The notes under the pieces are model-generated. The model saw only the letters and a program-made list of their open reading frames with translations. It had not been told where the DNA came from and did not search any database. Below, in pieces: positions 7,207 to 15,911 of a stretch of DNA of 64,000 bases. This DNA is from Pseudonocardia sp. (lineage in GTDB: Bacteria > Actinomycetota > Actinomycetes > Mycobacteriales > Pseudonocardiaceae), in the NCBI RefSeq assembly GCF_029263155.1, contig NZ_JAJCYB010000076.1:47506-111505 (forward strand). The letters are read 5' to 3'. How positions within the stretch are numbered: the stretch's first letter is position 1; each line of letters starts with the position of its first letter. The translations under genes and the position numbers were made by a program.

Positions 7207-8496
7207 TCAGTGCGCGCGGCGGTGCTGGAGCGAGAGCTGGTAGACGTCGAGGTAGCCCACGCGGAACCCGGCCTCGCAGTAGGCGAGGTAGAACTCCCAC
7301 ATCCGGCGGAAGGTCTCGTCGAAGCCCAGACCGGCGACGGTCTCCCAGCGGGCCAGGAACGTCTCCCGCCAGTGCGCCAGCGTGCGCGCGTAGTCCGGAC
7401 CGAGGCTGCGGCGCTCGGCGATGCGCAGGTCGGTGTGGTCGCGCAGGTTCTGCTCGATCGCCTCGACCGAGGGGATCAGCCCCCCGGGGAAGACGTACTT
7501 GTGGATCCAGGTGTAGTCACCGCGGGCGCACACCATCCGGTCGTGCGGCATCGTGATCGACTGCAGTCCGACCCGGCCCCCCGGCTTGAGCAGCCGGTCC
7601 AGGGTGGCGAAGTAGGTGGGCCAGTAGCTCTCGCCGACCGCCTCGATCATCTCGACGCTGACCACGGCGTCGTAGCTGCCCCGGGCCTCGCGGTAGTCGC
7701 GCAGCAGCACCTGCACGCGGTCGGCGACGCCGGCCTTCGTCAGCCGCTCCTCGGCCAGCTTGGCCTGCTCCGCGGAGATCGTCAGGGTGGTGACCCGTGC
7801 CCCCCGCTGGGCGGCGCGGGTGGCGAGCCCGCCCCAGCCGGTGCCGATCTCCAGCACGTGACTGCCCGGGCCGACCCCGGCCATGTCCAGGACGCCGTCG
7901 ATCTTGCGCTGCTGGGCGAGCACCAGGTCGTCGCTGCCGTCGGCGAACCAGCCCGCCGAGTACGACATCGTCTCGTCGAGGAAGGTGGCGAACAGCTCGT
8001 TGGACAGGTCGTAGTGGCGGTGGATGTTCTCCCGCGACCCCTCGACGGTGTTGACCTCCTCCTTCGGCTGGCGCGCCTCGGCGTAGCGGCGCCCGATGCG
8101 CTGCAGCGTGGGTGGGATCAGCGTGGAGAGCGTGGCGGCGAACGGGGTGAGCAGGTCGGCCAGCTCGGTGGTGGTCCAGTCGCCGACCATGTACGACTCG
8201 CCGAAGCCGATCTTCGAGCCGGCGCCGAGGCGGTGGAAGAACGCCGCGGGCCGCACCAGCCGCATCACCGGCGAGTCGGGCCCGCCGGCGCCGAGACGCT
8301 CCCCGCCGGGGAACACGACCCGCACCGGGAGCCGCTTCACCGCGCGCCGGAACAACGCCTCCGCGATGCGGGCCCGGCCCGGCGAGAACGGCGGCGTGGC
8401 CAGGCCCGGCCACACGCCCTCGTTCGGGCGGGGCACGAGGTGGTTGTTGGACCTCTTGACGACCGGCCGTGTGGTGCTGGCGGGTTCAGTGTTCAC
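7207..8496 (-). CDS. Cyclopropane-fatty-acyl-phospholipid synthase-like methyltransferase (copy 2)
   Basis: A 429-residue CFA-synthase family enzyme. It has HYDLSNELFATFLDETMSYSAGWF, the SAM loop VLEIGTGWGGLA (GTGW near residue 218) and the family C-terminus ending YQLSLQHRRAH. It resembles mycobacterial UfaA1 (Rv0447c), which lies next to DUF1365 and FAD-oxidoreductase genes in the same order; this comparison is from memory. The GTG start overlaps the stop of the DUF1365 gene as GTGA, giving translational coupling. Product could be a cyclopropane or a mid-chain methyl-branched acyl group. Confidence 0.9.
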   Translation of the reverse strand: MNTEPASTTRPVVKRSNNHLVPRPNEGVWPGLATPPFSPGRARIAEALFRRAVKRLPVRVVFPGGERLGAGGPDSPVMRLVRPAAFFHRLGAGSKIGFGESYMVGDWTTTELADLLTPFAATLSTLIPPTLQRIGRRYAEARQPKEEVNTVEGSRENIHRHYDLSNELFATFLDETMSYSAGWFADGSDDLVLAQQRKIDGVLDMAGVGPGSHVLEIGTGWGGLATRAAQRGARVTTLTISAEQAKLAEERLTKAGVADRVQVLLRDYREARGSYDAVVSVEMIEAVGESYWPTYFATLDRLLKPGGRVGLQSITMPHDRMVCARGDYTWIHKYVFPGGLIPSVEAIEQNLRDHTDLRIAERRSLGPDYARTLAHWRETFLARWETVAGLGFDETFRRMWEFYLAYCEAGFRVGYLDVYQLSLQHRRAH

Positions 8497-9257
8497 TGGA
8501 CGCCCTTCTGGGGTGTGTGCTGCGGGCGGCGGATCACGGGTAGGCGGCGCAGCCACAGCGCGATGCCGTGTCGGCGGATCAGCGCCGAGGTGCGGTAGGT
8601 CATGAGCGGGCGCCGCAGCAGCATCCGGGCCAGGGACGCGGGCGTGGCCGGGCGGCGGGTGCCCACGACGGTGGCCGTCAGCGCCGTGGATCCCTCCTGG
8701 TGCAACGTCACCGCGATCGCGAGGCGCTCCCCGGGCAGCGGCAGCGACATCCGGTACCGCCCGTCGACGGACAGGAACGGTGAGACGTAGAAGTCCTTGG
8801 CGGTCTCCGCGCGCCCGGCGTCGTCGGTGTGCAGCAGGTAGCAGTGGCGCTCGCCGTAGGTGTTGTGCACCTCGGCGACCACGCACTCCAGCTCGCCGTC
8901 GGGGCGGTGGCACCAGTACACGGTGATCGGGTTGAACACGTAGCCGAGCAGTCGCGCGTTGGCGAGCATGAGCACCTGGCCGCCCGCGAGGTCGACGCCC
9001 TGGGTGGCCAGCCACGCGTCGAGGTTCTCTCGGATGGTGCGGGCCGGGTCGCCGAGGTGGTCGCGCGCCTCGAACCGGGCGAACGGGCGCAGCCACGCGG
9101 GCAGCCGCGGCAACGCGTCGAGGTCGACGAGCCACAGGTAGACGGCGTGGCCGAACGCCCGGTCCAGCGCCCTGCGGCGCACGTGCCGGACCTCGGCGTC
9201 GTACAGCGCCGGAACCGCCACCGGTGCCCGGACGGCCTGTTCCTGGGACGCGGTCAC
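8493..9257 (-). CDS. DUF1365 family protein
   Basis: A 254-residue protein of DUF1365, recognised by its opening ALYDAEVRHVRRRALDRAFGHAVYLWLVDLD, the RLLGYVFNPITVYWC core and HNTYGERHCYLL. The biochemical role is undescribed, but the family is nearly always found beside CFA synthase and an FAD-dependent oxidoreductase, which suggests a step or scaffold in fatty-acyl modification. GTG start, overlapping the stop of the FAD oxidoreductase gene (GTGA); its own stop overlaps the next GTG. Confidence 0.88.
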   Translation of the reverse strand: MTASQEQAVRAPVAVPALYDAEVRHVRRRALDRAFGHAVYLWLVDLDALPRLPAWLRPFARFEARDHLGDPARTIRENLDAWLATQGVDLAGGQVLMLANARLLGYVFNPITVYWCHRPDGELECVVAEVHNTYGERHCYLLHTDDAGRAETAKDFYVSPFLSVDGRYRMSLPLPGERLAIAVTLHQEGSTALTATVVGTRRPATPASLARMLLRRPLMTYRTSALIRRHGIALWLRRLPVIRRPQHTPQKGVQ

Positions 9258-10522
9258 CAGCCCGCCCCCAGCGACGCCGCCGCGCGCACGCCCGCCGCGC
9301 AGCCGTCCTCGTGGAAGCCCCAGCCGTGGTAGGCGCCCGCGTAGGCGACGGTGCCGTCGTTCAGGGCGGGCAGCCTGCGCTGCGCGGCCACCGAGTCCGG
9401 GGTGTAGATCGGGTGCTCGTAGTGCATCGTCGCGACGACGCGGTCGGCGTCGATCCGGTCGGTGCCGTTGAGGGTGACCACGTAGTCGTCGGGCTCGGAC
9501 AGGCGCTGCAGCCGGTTCATGTCGTAGGACACCAGCACCGGGCGGTCGGCCGAGGAGCAGGCCGGCTTGAGGTAGTTCCACGACGCCCGCGCGTTCGCCC
9601 GCCGCGGCAGCACCGAGGTGTCGTGGTGCAGCGCGGTGGTGTTGCGCGAGTAGGTGAACGCGCCGAGCACCGCCCGCTCGTCGGCGGTGGGTTCGGCCAG
9701 CAGGGTGAGGGCCTGGTCGGGGTGCGTCGCGACGACGACCTGGTCGGCGCGGTGCACCTGGTCGGCGTCGTCGCGGATCTCGACGCCGTGCGCCGCCCGC
9801 GCGACGGCACGCACGGGGGTGGACACGTGCACGGCCGAGAGGCCCTTGACCACGCGCTCGACGTAGGACCGCGACCCGCCGGTGACCGTGCGCCACTGCG
9901 GCGACCCGCCGATCGCGAGCAGCCCGTGGTGGTGCAGGAACGTGAACAGGTACCGGGCCGGGTAGGCCATCGACACGGTCTCGCCCGCCGACCACACCGC
10001 GCTGACGACCGGCAGCATGAAGTGCTCGACGAAGTAGCGCGAGTAGCCCCCGATCGCCAGGAACGCCCCCAGCGTCACGTCGCCCGCGCGCTCGTCGGCG
10101 AGCACCCGGCGGGCGTGCCGGTGGAACCGCACCACCTCACCCAGCATCCGCAGGTAGGCGGGCCGCGCGGCGTTGGACGCCTGCGGGAACAGCCCGCCCA
10201 GCTTCCGGGCGCCCGCGTACTCCAGGCCGCATCCCTCGCAGCGCACGCTCATGGACATGTCCGATTCCTGCGTGGCCACGCCGAGCTCGGCGAACAGCCG
10301 CAGCAGGTTCGGGTAGGTGCGCTCGTTGTGCACGATGAACCCGGAGTCGACGAACGCGGTGCCGCCGTCGGAGGTGGGCAGCTCGTGGGTGTGCGCGTGC
10401 CCGCCGACCCGGGCGTCGGCCTCGAACAGGGTGACGTCGCGACCGGCGCGTTGCAGCAGGTGGGCGGCGGTGAGCCCGGCGACGCCGGACCCGACGACCG
10501 CGACGGTCGGGACCTTCGTCAT
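9254..10522 (-). CDS. FAD-dependent oxidoreductase (amine-oxidase fold)
   Basis: A 422-residue flavoprotein. The N-terminal FAD motif VAVVGSGVAGLTAAHLLQRAG is followed by the second FAD stretch ADARVGGHAHTHEL and, near the C-terminus, NDGTVAYAGAYHGWGFHEDG, which closes the FAD site. This is the NAD(P)-binding/amine-oxidase family partner of DUF1365 and CFA synthase, and corresponds in position to mycobacterial Rv0449c. It likely oxidises or desaturates the acyl chain modified by the methyltransferases. Its ATG overlaps the stop of the preceding hydrolase gene (ATGA). Confidence 0.9.
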   Translation of the reverse strand: MTKVPTVAVVGSGVAGLTAAHLLQRAGRDVTLFEADARVGGHAHTHELPTSDGGTAFVDSGFIVHNERTYPNLLRLFAELGVATQESDMSMSVRCEGCGLEYAGARKLGGLFPQASNAARPAYLRMLGEVVRFHRHARRVLADERAGDVTLGAFLAIGGYSRYFVEHFMLPVVSAVWSAGETVSMAYPARYLFTFLHHHGLLAIGGSPQWRTVTGGSRSYVERVVKGLSAVHVSTPVRAVARAAHGVEIRDDADQVHRADQVVVATHPDQALTLLAEPTADERAVLGAFTYSRNTTALHHDTSVLPRRANARASWNYLKPACSSADRPVLVSYDMNRLQRLSEPDDYVVTLNGTDRIDADRVVATMHYEHPIYTPDSVAAQRRLPALNDGTVAYAGAYHGWGFHEDGCAAGVRAAASLGAGW

Positions 10523-11226
10523 GGGTGGGCTCCGTCCAGCATGGCCCGCAGGCCGCTCGGTGTGGGCTGACGAAGAGCGTTCGCAATCACCGGGTCCTCG
10601 GGTTCGATGCCGAGCACGCCGAGCACGAACCGGCGGGTGAGATCGTGCCAGTCCCGCGACCGCACGATCATGAAGTGACCGGCGCCCGGAAGGTCGAACC
10701 GGCAGATCCGGACGCCACGCTCCTTCGCGCGAACGGCGTAGCGGTAGGACTCCGCGGGGTCGGTCCAGTGCTCCCGGTCACCGTGCGCGATCAGCACGGT
10801 GCGCCCGTCGAGCTGCACGACCGGGTCGGACCCGTCGAGCCACGGGGCCAGCGCGCACACGGCGACGACGTTCGACGCCCCGGCGGCACCGAGCGCCGCG
10901 CGCCCGCCCATCGAGTGCCCGAGCAGCACCACCGGCACGCCCGGATGGCGCTCGGCCAGCTCCCCGAGCGCCCACTGGGCGTCGCGCAGGGCGTCCTTGG
11001 CGGGGGCGTTCCACCCGCGGTAGCGGTAGCGGACGACGTGGACGGCGGGGCCTGCCGCGCTCAGCGCGCGGGCGAAGGGCAGCATGCGGCGGTAGGTCAG
11101 GCGCTTGCGCTCGCCGCTCTCCCGGCTGTGCGCGCGGCCGCCGTGCAGCACGAGCACGACGGCGGACGGGGAGGCCTGCTCGGACCCGACGGGTTCGAGA
11201 CGGGGCAGGCCGGAGTTCTCGGGCAC
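10519..11226 (-). CDS. Alpha/beta hydrolase
   Basis: A 235-residue hydrolase with nucleophile elbow GHSMGGRAAL, an early strand LVLHGGRA (oxyanion region), Asp in AHGDREHWTD and a C-terminal GAGHFM histidine, so the Ser-Asp-His triad appears complete. The GTG at 11226 is preferred because GAGG lies 7 nt upstream; an alternative GTG is 12 nt further out. As first gene of an eight-gene minus-strand run that continues with ATGA/GTGA overlaps, it may release or transfer acyl groups for the lipid-modifying enzymes. Substrate unknown. Confidence 0.85.
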   Translation of the reverse strand: MPENSGLPRLEPVGSEQASPSAVVLVLHGGRAHSRESGERKRLTYRRMLPFARALSAAGPAVHVVRYRYRGWNAPAKDALRDAQWALGELAERHPGVPVVLLGHSMGGRAALGAAGASNVVAVCALAPWLDGSDPVVQLDGRTVLIAHGDREHWTDPAESYRYAVRAKERGVRICRFDLPGAGHFMIVRSRDWHDLTRRFVLGVLGIEPEDPVIANALRQPTPSGLRAMLDGAHP

Positions 11227-11401
11227 GGGGCACCTCACGGACAGGGTCGTCTCCGACCAGTGTGGGCGGGCATTCTGCTGCGCACGCGCCGACGGATGGC
11301 GGCTGGGACGCACGTCACACGGCTTCCGCAGGTCCACCGTGGCCGCCGGTGCGGACCGCACGGGAGGATCGCGGCACGCCAGTCCCCGGAAGGAATCACC
11401 G

Positions 11402-12253
11402 ATGACCCCGCCACGGCCGCTCACCGCGGCGCAGAAGCTCGCGCTCACCTTCTCCCGCCGCTACCGCACGTCCGGGTTCTGGTACGGGTTCGCGATCTGG
11501 CTGCTCTGGCCGTTCACGATGTTCGGCACCCGAGTGGGCTGGAGCGGCGGCGAGCACATCCCGCGCACCGGTGGCGCCCTGCTGGCGATCAACCACGTCT
11601 CGTTCTCCGACCCGATCTTCGACGTGGCGTTCACGATCTCGCACGGGCGCATGCCGCGGTTCCTGGCCAAGTCGGAGCTGTGGGAGGTCCCGGTCGTCCG
11701 GTCCGTGCTGGGCAAGGGCGGGCACATCCCGGTCTACCGCTCGTCCGCGCGGGCCGGTGACGCCTACCGCGACGCCATCGCCGCCGTGCAGCGCGGTGAG
11801 ATCGTCGCGTTCTACCCGGAGGCGACCTACACCGCCGACCCCGACGGCTGGCCGATGAAGGCCAAGAACGGCATCGCCCGGATCGCGCTGGTCAGCGGCA
11901 TGCCGGTGATCCCGGTCGCCAACTGGGGCACCCAGGACGTGCTCCCGCCCGGCAGCAACCGCCCCCGGCTGTTCTTCCCGCGCCGGCGGGTCACGGTCGT
12001 CGCGGGCCCGCCCGTGGACCTCTCGGCCTGGCTGGGCGGGCCCCGCACCCGCACCGCGCTCGACGGCGCCACCGCGGCGATCATGGCCGACGTCACCGCG
12101 CTTTTGGCGGGGATCCGCGGGGAGACGCCTCCCGCGGTGCCCCACGACCCGGCGGCGCCACCAGCCCCGGCGATCCCGCCGTCCCCGGCAACCCCGCTGG
12201 CCCCGGCGGCCCCGGCCCTGCCGGACTCGCCGGCGGAGCGCCCGGCCAGCTGA
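11402..12253 (+). CDS. Lysophospholipid acyltransferase family protein (PlsC-like)
   Basis: A 283-residue membrane-associated acyltransferase. The catalytic NHVSFSD (His65-x4-Asp70) and the acceptor motif FYPEATYT (Glu140, replacing the commoner PEGTR) are clear, with a hydrophobic stretch near residues 25-42. It would transfer acyl groups to lysophosphatidate or a similar lipid. The last 40 residues are an Ala/Pro-rich tail (PAAPPAPAIPPSPATP) of unknown role. A good ribosome binding site (GGAAGGA) precedes the ATG. It is divergent from the lipid-modification operon, which strengthens the view of this region as a lipid locus. Confidence 0.9.
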   Translation: MTPPRPLTAAQKLALTFSRRYRTSGFWYGFAIWLLWPFTMFGTRVGWSGGEHIPRTGGALLAINHVSFSDPIFDVAFTISHGRMPRFLAKSELWEVPVVRSVLGKGGHIPVYRSSARAGDAYRDAIAAVQRGEIVAFYPEATYTADPDGWPMKAKNGIARIALVSGMPVIPVANWGTQDVLPPGSNRPRLFFPRRRVTVVAGPPVDLSAWLGGPRTRTALDGATAAIMADVTALLAGIRGETPPAVPHDPAAPPAPAIPPSPATPLAPAAPALPDSPAERPAS

Positions 12254-12257
12254 GGTC

Positions 12258-12321
12258 GTGATCGCCACCAGCGGTGCGACCGCGACAGAGTTGTCGTCCC
12301 TGCACCGCTGCCGCCGATCAC
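12258..12321. repeat. 64-nt structured palindromic repeat, copy 1
   Basis: Three nested stems share one axis: GTGATCG/CGATCAC (outer, 7 bp), CAGCGGTGC/GCACCGCTG (middle, 9 bp) and CGACA/TGTCG (inner, 5 bp). A second copy of identical length lies in inverted orientation at 13276-13339, 50 of 64 positions matching. Several differences are compensatory: outer pair 1-64 is G-C here and A-T there, and 13-52 is A-T here and T-A there. It lies 5 nt after the acyltransferase stop and may also terminate transcription. Confidence 0.85.
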
Positions 12322-12410
12322 GGCGAAGCGCCCGGCGGGAGACGGCGATCATGAAGGCGGGTTGTGCCGTTCGGCCACGGTGATCATGGTCCGCGCCGCA
12401 TCCTGCGCCG

Positions 12411-13268
12411 GTGACGATCGACGTCGTGCTGGCCCGCCAGGCGGGCGTCATCTCGGCCGCGCAGGCGGTGGCGGCGGGGATGAGCATGCGCACCGTGCAG
12501 CGGCGGGTGCGCGCGGGACGATGGGTCGCGCTGCATCCCGGTGTGTACCTGGTCGGCGGGCACCGGCTCACCGACGAGGCCCGGATCCGGGCGGCCTGGC
12601 TGTGGGCGGGGGAGTCCTCGCTGGTCACCGGCCCGGCCGCCGCCTACTGGCACCGGATGCTCGATCGGGCCCCGGACGACGTGGAGATCACCGTGCCCCG
12701 GCGGACCCACCTGCGGCCGCAGCCGGGCATCATGCTGAGGCGGCGGGACATGTGGCCCGTCGACCGGGTCGTCGCCCGGCACGTCGGGGTGTCGGCCGAG
12801 CCCCTCACCGCGTTGGAGACGGCCGTGGCGCTGCCCGACGGCTCGGTCTTCCTCGACCGCGCACTGCAGAAGCACGTCAGGTTCCCCACGCTGTACCGGG
12901 CGTACTGCCGCAACATGGGCCGCCACGGGGCGTCGGCGGCCGGGCGGTTGATCAGCGCGGCGGCCGACCGCGCCGACTCCGTGGCCGAGCGGCTGCTCGT
13001 GACGCTGTTGCGGCAGGCCGGCATCGCGGGGTGGGTGCTCGGGTACCCGTTCGGGCGCTACCGGATCGACCTGGCGTTCCCTGCGCAGAAGGTGGCGATC
13101 GAGGTGGACGGCTGGGCGTGGCACGTCGACGCCGAGCGGTTCCGGGCCGACCGGCGCAAGGGCAACGCGATCACCCGCGGGGCGTGGGACCTGCTGCGCT
13201 TCACCTGGCACGACCTCGACAGCCGGCCGGCGGAGACCGTCGCGGAGATCACCGGGACCCTGGCATGA
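12411..13268 (+). CDS. AbiEi-type antitoxin-like HTH domain fused to DUF559 (Vsr-like) domain
   Basis: A 285-residue protein. Residues 1-75 resemble the AbiEi/type IV antitoxin winged-helix region (LARQAGVISAAQAVAAGMS...RWVALHPGVYLVGG). The C-terminal part (about 200-285) has EVDGWAWHVDAERFRADRRKGN, a DUF559 motif related to very-short-patch-repair endonucleases, with the Glu-x-Asp metal site. Many actinomycete genomes carry several of these without a toxin partner, and none is seen here. GTG start; CATCCT ends 6 nt before it. It is bracketed by inverted copies of a 64-nt repeat, which may mark mobility. Function unknown. Confidence 0.8.
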   Translation: MTIDVVLARQAGVISAAQAVAAGMSMRTVQRRVRAGRWVALHPGVYLVGGHRLTDEARIRAAWLWAGESSLVTGPAAAYWHRMLDRAPDDVEITVPRRTHLRPQPGIMLRRRDMWPVDRVVARHVGVSAEPLTALETAVALPDGSVFLDRALQKHVRFPTLYRAYCRNMGRHGASAAGRLISAAADRADSVAERLLVTLLRQAGIAGWVLGYPFGRYRIDLAFPAQKVAIEVDGWAWHVDAERFRADRRKGNAITRGAWDLLRFTWHDLDSRPAETVAEITGTLA

Positions 13269-13275
13269 CCTGCCC

Positions 13276-13339
13276 ATGATCGGGACCTGCGGTGCAGGGA
13301 CGACATGGTTGTCGTGATCGCACCGCAGGTGACGATCAT
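13276..13339. repeat. 64-nt structured palindromic repeat, copy 2 (inverted)
   Basis: Nested stems ATGATCG/CGATCAT (13276-13282 with 13333-13339), CCTGCGGTGC/GCACCGCAGG and CGACA/TGTCG. It aligns best to copy 1 in reverse complement. It lies 7 nt after the AbiEi/DUF559 stop and 11 nt from the convergent desaturase stop, so it could also act as a bidirectional terminator. Confidence 0.85.
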
Positions 13340-13350
13340 GCGGTCGCCTG

Positions 13351-14286
13351 TCAGCGGGCCAGCTTCTGCAGGCGCTTCGCGGTGGGCCAGCGCACCGAGT
13401 GGGCCCAGCCCAGCTTCTCGAACGCCCGGATGACCCGCGCGGAGATGTCGACCTGCCCGCGCCCGACGCCGTGGCGGGCGCAGGTGGGGTCGGCGTGGTG
13501 CAGGTTGTGCCACGACTCGCCGAAGCTCAGCACGGCCAGCGGCCACACGTTGCGGGAGTGGTCGCGGGAGGCGAAGGGCTGCTCGCCGATCATGTGGCAG
13601 ATCGAGTTGATCGACCACGTGACGTGGTGCAGCAGCGCCACGCGCACCAGCCCGCCCCAGAAGAACGCCGTGAGCGCGCCCGCCCAGGACGTCGTCACGA
13701 GCCCGCCGATGACGCCGGGCAGCACGAGGGACAGCGTGGCCCACAGCACGAACAGCCGGTCGACTCGCACGATGTCGCGGTCGGCGAGCAGGTCGGGGGC
13801 GAAGCGCGCCTCGTTGGTCTGGTCGCGCCCGAACAGCCAGCCCATGTGGGAGTGGTAGAAGCCCCGGGCCAGCGCGCGCGGGCCGGTGCCGAACAGCCAC
13901 GGGGAGTGCGGGTCGCCCTCCTTGTCGGAGAACGCGTGGTGGCGGCGGTGGTCGGCCACCCAGTCGATGACCGGGCCCTGCAGCGCGAGGCTGCCCGAGA
14001 TCGCCAGCGCGACGCGCAGCGCGCGGTTGGCCTTGAACGAGCCGTGGGTGAAGTAGCGGTGGAATCCGACGGTGATGCCGAGGCCGCTGACCACGTAGAA
14101 CGGCAGCGCGATCGCGATGTCGACCCAGCTCAGCCCCCAGCCCCAGGCGATCGGCACGGCGGCCAGCAGGGCGACCAGGGGAACGATCACGAAGACGTAG
14201 ACGGCGACGGTGGACGCGACACCGCGCTGCCCGTCGAGCAGCGGCTTCGGGCCGGTGGGCCGGGTGGGGCTCTCGGCTACGGACAT
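13351..14286 (-). CDS. Acyl-CoA/fatty acid desaturase
   Basis: A 311-residue integral-membrane di-iron desaturase of the stearoyl-CoA Delta9 type. The three histidine boxes are intact: HRYFTH (76-81), HRRHH (113-117) and HNLHH (260-264). Four hydrophobic segments fit the family topology. It introduces a cis double bond into acyl chains, which is the substrate needed by the CFA-type methyltransferases encoded upstream, so these genes plausibly act in one pathway. The ATG at 14286 is chosen as the natural family start; the open frame runs further upstream without similarity. Confidence 0.93.
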   Translation of the reverse strand: MSVAESPTRPTGPKPLLDGQRGVASTVAVYVFVIVPLVALLAAVPIAWGWGLSWVDIAIALPFYVVSGLGITVGFHRYFTHGSFKANRALRVALAISGSLALQGPVIDWVADHRRHHAFSDKEGDPHSPWLFGTGPRALARGFYHSHMGWLFGRDQTNEARFAPDLLADRDIVRVDRLFVLWATLSLVLPGVIGGLVTTSWAGALTAFFWGGLVRVALLHHVTWSINSICHMIGEQPFASRDHSRNVWPLAVLSFGESWHNLHHADPTCARHGVGRGQVDISARVIRAFEKLGWAHSVRWPTAKRLQKLAR

Positions 14287-14366
14287 GGGCGGCACCTCGG
14301 GGCGTCGGCAGGAGGAAAGGGTGGCCTTACTGGTTCCCCAGTATCCAGCATTCGGCGCCCGAACCC

Positions 14367-15728
14367 CTACAGATCGAGGCCGAGCAGTGCGTTCTCCACC
14401 ACTTCGGGCAGGGCGGGATGGATCCAGTACTGGCCGGTGGCCATCTCGCGGGCGCCGAGCCCGAACGACATGGCCTGGATCAGCGGTTGGATCACCGTGC
14501 TCGCCTGCGGGCCCATGACGTGCGCACCGAGCAGCTTTCCGGCGCCGCGCTCGGCGAGGACCTTGCAGAACCCGGTGGTGTCCTCCATCGCCCAGCCGTA
14601 GGCGACGTCGCCGTAGGCCTGGACCTTCACCGTGTAGTCGAGCCCGTCGTCGCGGCACTGTGCCTCGGTGCGCCCGACCCCCGCGATCTGCGGGTCGGTG
14701 AACACCGCCCACGGCACGAACCGGTGGTCGGTGGCGCGCAGGTCCTCGGGGTGCAGCAGGTTGTGCTGCACGATCCGCATCTCCTGGTTGGCCACGTGCT
14801 TGAGCTGGTAGGGCGAGCTGACGTCGCCCAGCGCCCACACCCCGTCGGCGGGGGTGCGCTGGAACTCGTCGACGACGATGCGGCCGTCGTCGTGGGTCGG
14901 GATGCCGGCCTTCTCCAGGTCCAGCCGGTCGCCGTTGGGCTCGCGGCCGGTGGCGACGAGGACCAGGTCGCCGCGCACCCTCGCCCCGTCCTCCATCGTG
15001 AACTCGACGCCGCCGTCGACGGTGCGGGCGGCGGCGATCGGCTGCCCCAGCCGGACGTCCCAGCGGTCTCGCACGGCCGCGGTGAACCGCTGCGACACCG
15101 TCTCGTCCTGCGAGCGCAGCAGCGCCTGCCCGCGCCCGATGACCGTGACCCGCGACCCGAGCGCCGAGAACACGTGCGCGAACTCCGCCCCGATGTACCC
15201 GGCGCCGACGACGAGCAGGTGCTCGGGCAGCTCGTCGATCCGCATGATCGTGTCGCTGGTGTGGAACGGGACACCGGAGTCGGTGATCACCGCGGGGATC
15301 ATGGGCCGCCCGCCTGCGGCGACGACGACGCGATCGGCGGTGAACGGTTCCCCGCCGTCGACGCTCAGCTCGCGCGGCCCGGTGAACCGCGCGTGCCCCT
15401 CGTAGACGGTGACGTGCGGCGAGCGGTCGACGCGGTACTCGCGCCCCCCGGCGGAGATCGGGTCGATGCGGCCGAAGACGCGGTCGCGGATGTCGGTCCA
15501 GCGCACCTTGTCGATGCGGGCGTCGACCCCGTAGCGCTCCGCGTGCCGCACGTGCTGGGCGATGTCGGCGGGGTAGACGTACATCTTGGTGGGGATGCAG
15601 CCGACGTTGAGGCAGGTGCCGCCGAAGACGCCGTGCTCGATCAGCGCGACGTCGAGATCGGCGAACCTGTCGTCGATGATCGAGTTGCCGGAGCCGGTGC
15701 CGATGACGGCGAGATCGTGGTGGCGCAC
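14367..15728 (-). CDS. mtr: Mycothione reductase
   Basis: A 453-residue flavoprotein disulfide reductase that regenerates mycothiol from mycothione with NADPH. It has the N-terminal FAD motif AVIGTGSGN, the redox pair in GGTCLNVGC (Cys39/Cys44), an NADPH motif ([12 protein letters not shown]), and the C-terminal dimer motif HPALPEVVE with His437 and Glu442 for proton relay. The GTGSGNS opening is characteristic of mycothione reductase rather than lipoamide or mercuric reductase. GTG start. It fits a mycothiol-producing actinomycete and lies 1.3 kb from a MshC-like ligase gene. Confidence 0.93.
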   Translation of the reverse strand: MRHHDLAVIGTGSGNSIIDDRFADLDVALIEHGVFGGTCLNVGCIPTKMYVYPADIAQHVRHAERYGVDARIDKVRWTDIRDRVFGRIDPISAGGREYRVDRSPHVTVYEGHARFTGPRELSVDGGEPFTADRVVVAAGGRPMIPAVITDSGVPFHTSDTIMRIDELPEHLLVVGAGYIGAEFAHVFSALGSRVTVIGRGQALLRSQDETVSQRFTAAVRDRWDVRLGQPIAAARTVDGGVEFTMEDGARVRGDLVLVATGREPNGDRLDLEKAGIPTHDDGRIVVDEFQRTPADGVWALGDVSSPYQLKHVANQEMRIVQHNLLHPEDLRATDHRFVPWAVFTDPQIAGVGRTEAQCRDDGLDYTVKVQAYGDVAYGWAMEDTTGFCKVLAERGAGKLLGAHVMGPQASTVIQPLIQAMSFGLGAREMATGQYWIHPALPEVVENALLGLDL

Positions 15729-15911
15729 CGGTCGAGGTTAGCCGGGCGTCACGTCGGCGGCCCGGGCCGTCGGTGGACCGTCACAAGTTCCCCGGGCCCG
15801 GACCGGCCGTGCCGCGCACCTGCCCGACCCGGAACGCCCCGTCCTGTTCGACGCGGCGCTCGAACGGCTGCTCGACCGCGTCCGGTCCCGCCGGTCTGGT
15901 AGGCAGGCGCC

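Noticed and set aside
12341..12390. A third copy of the 64-nt repeat near GATCATGAAGGCGG and GTGATCATGG
   Set aside because: It shares only GATCATG words; the middle and inner stems are absent.
15773..15911. Small gene in the spacer between mtr and the ElaA-like acetyltransferase
   Set aside because: The open frames there have no start signal, no family resemblance and extend antisense or out of frame into the neighbouring genes.
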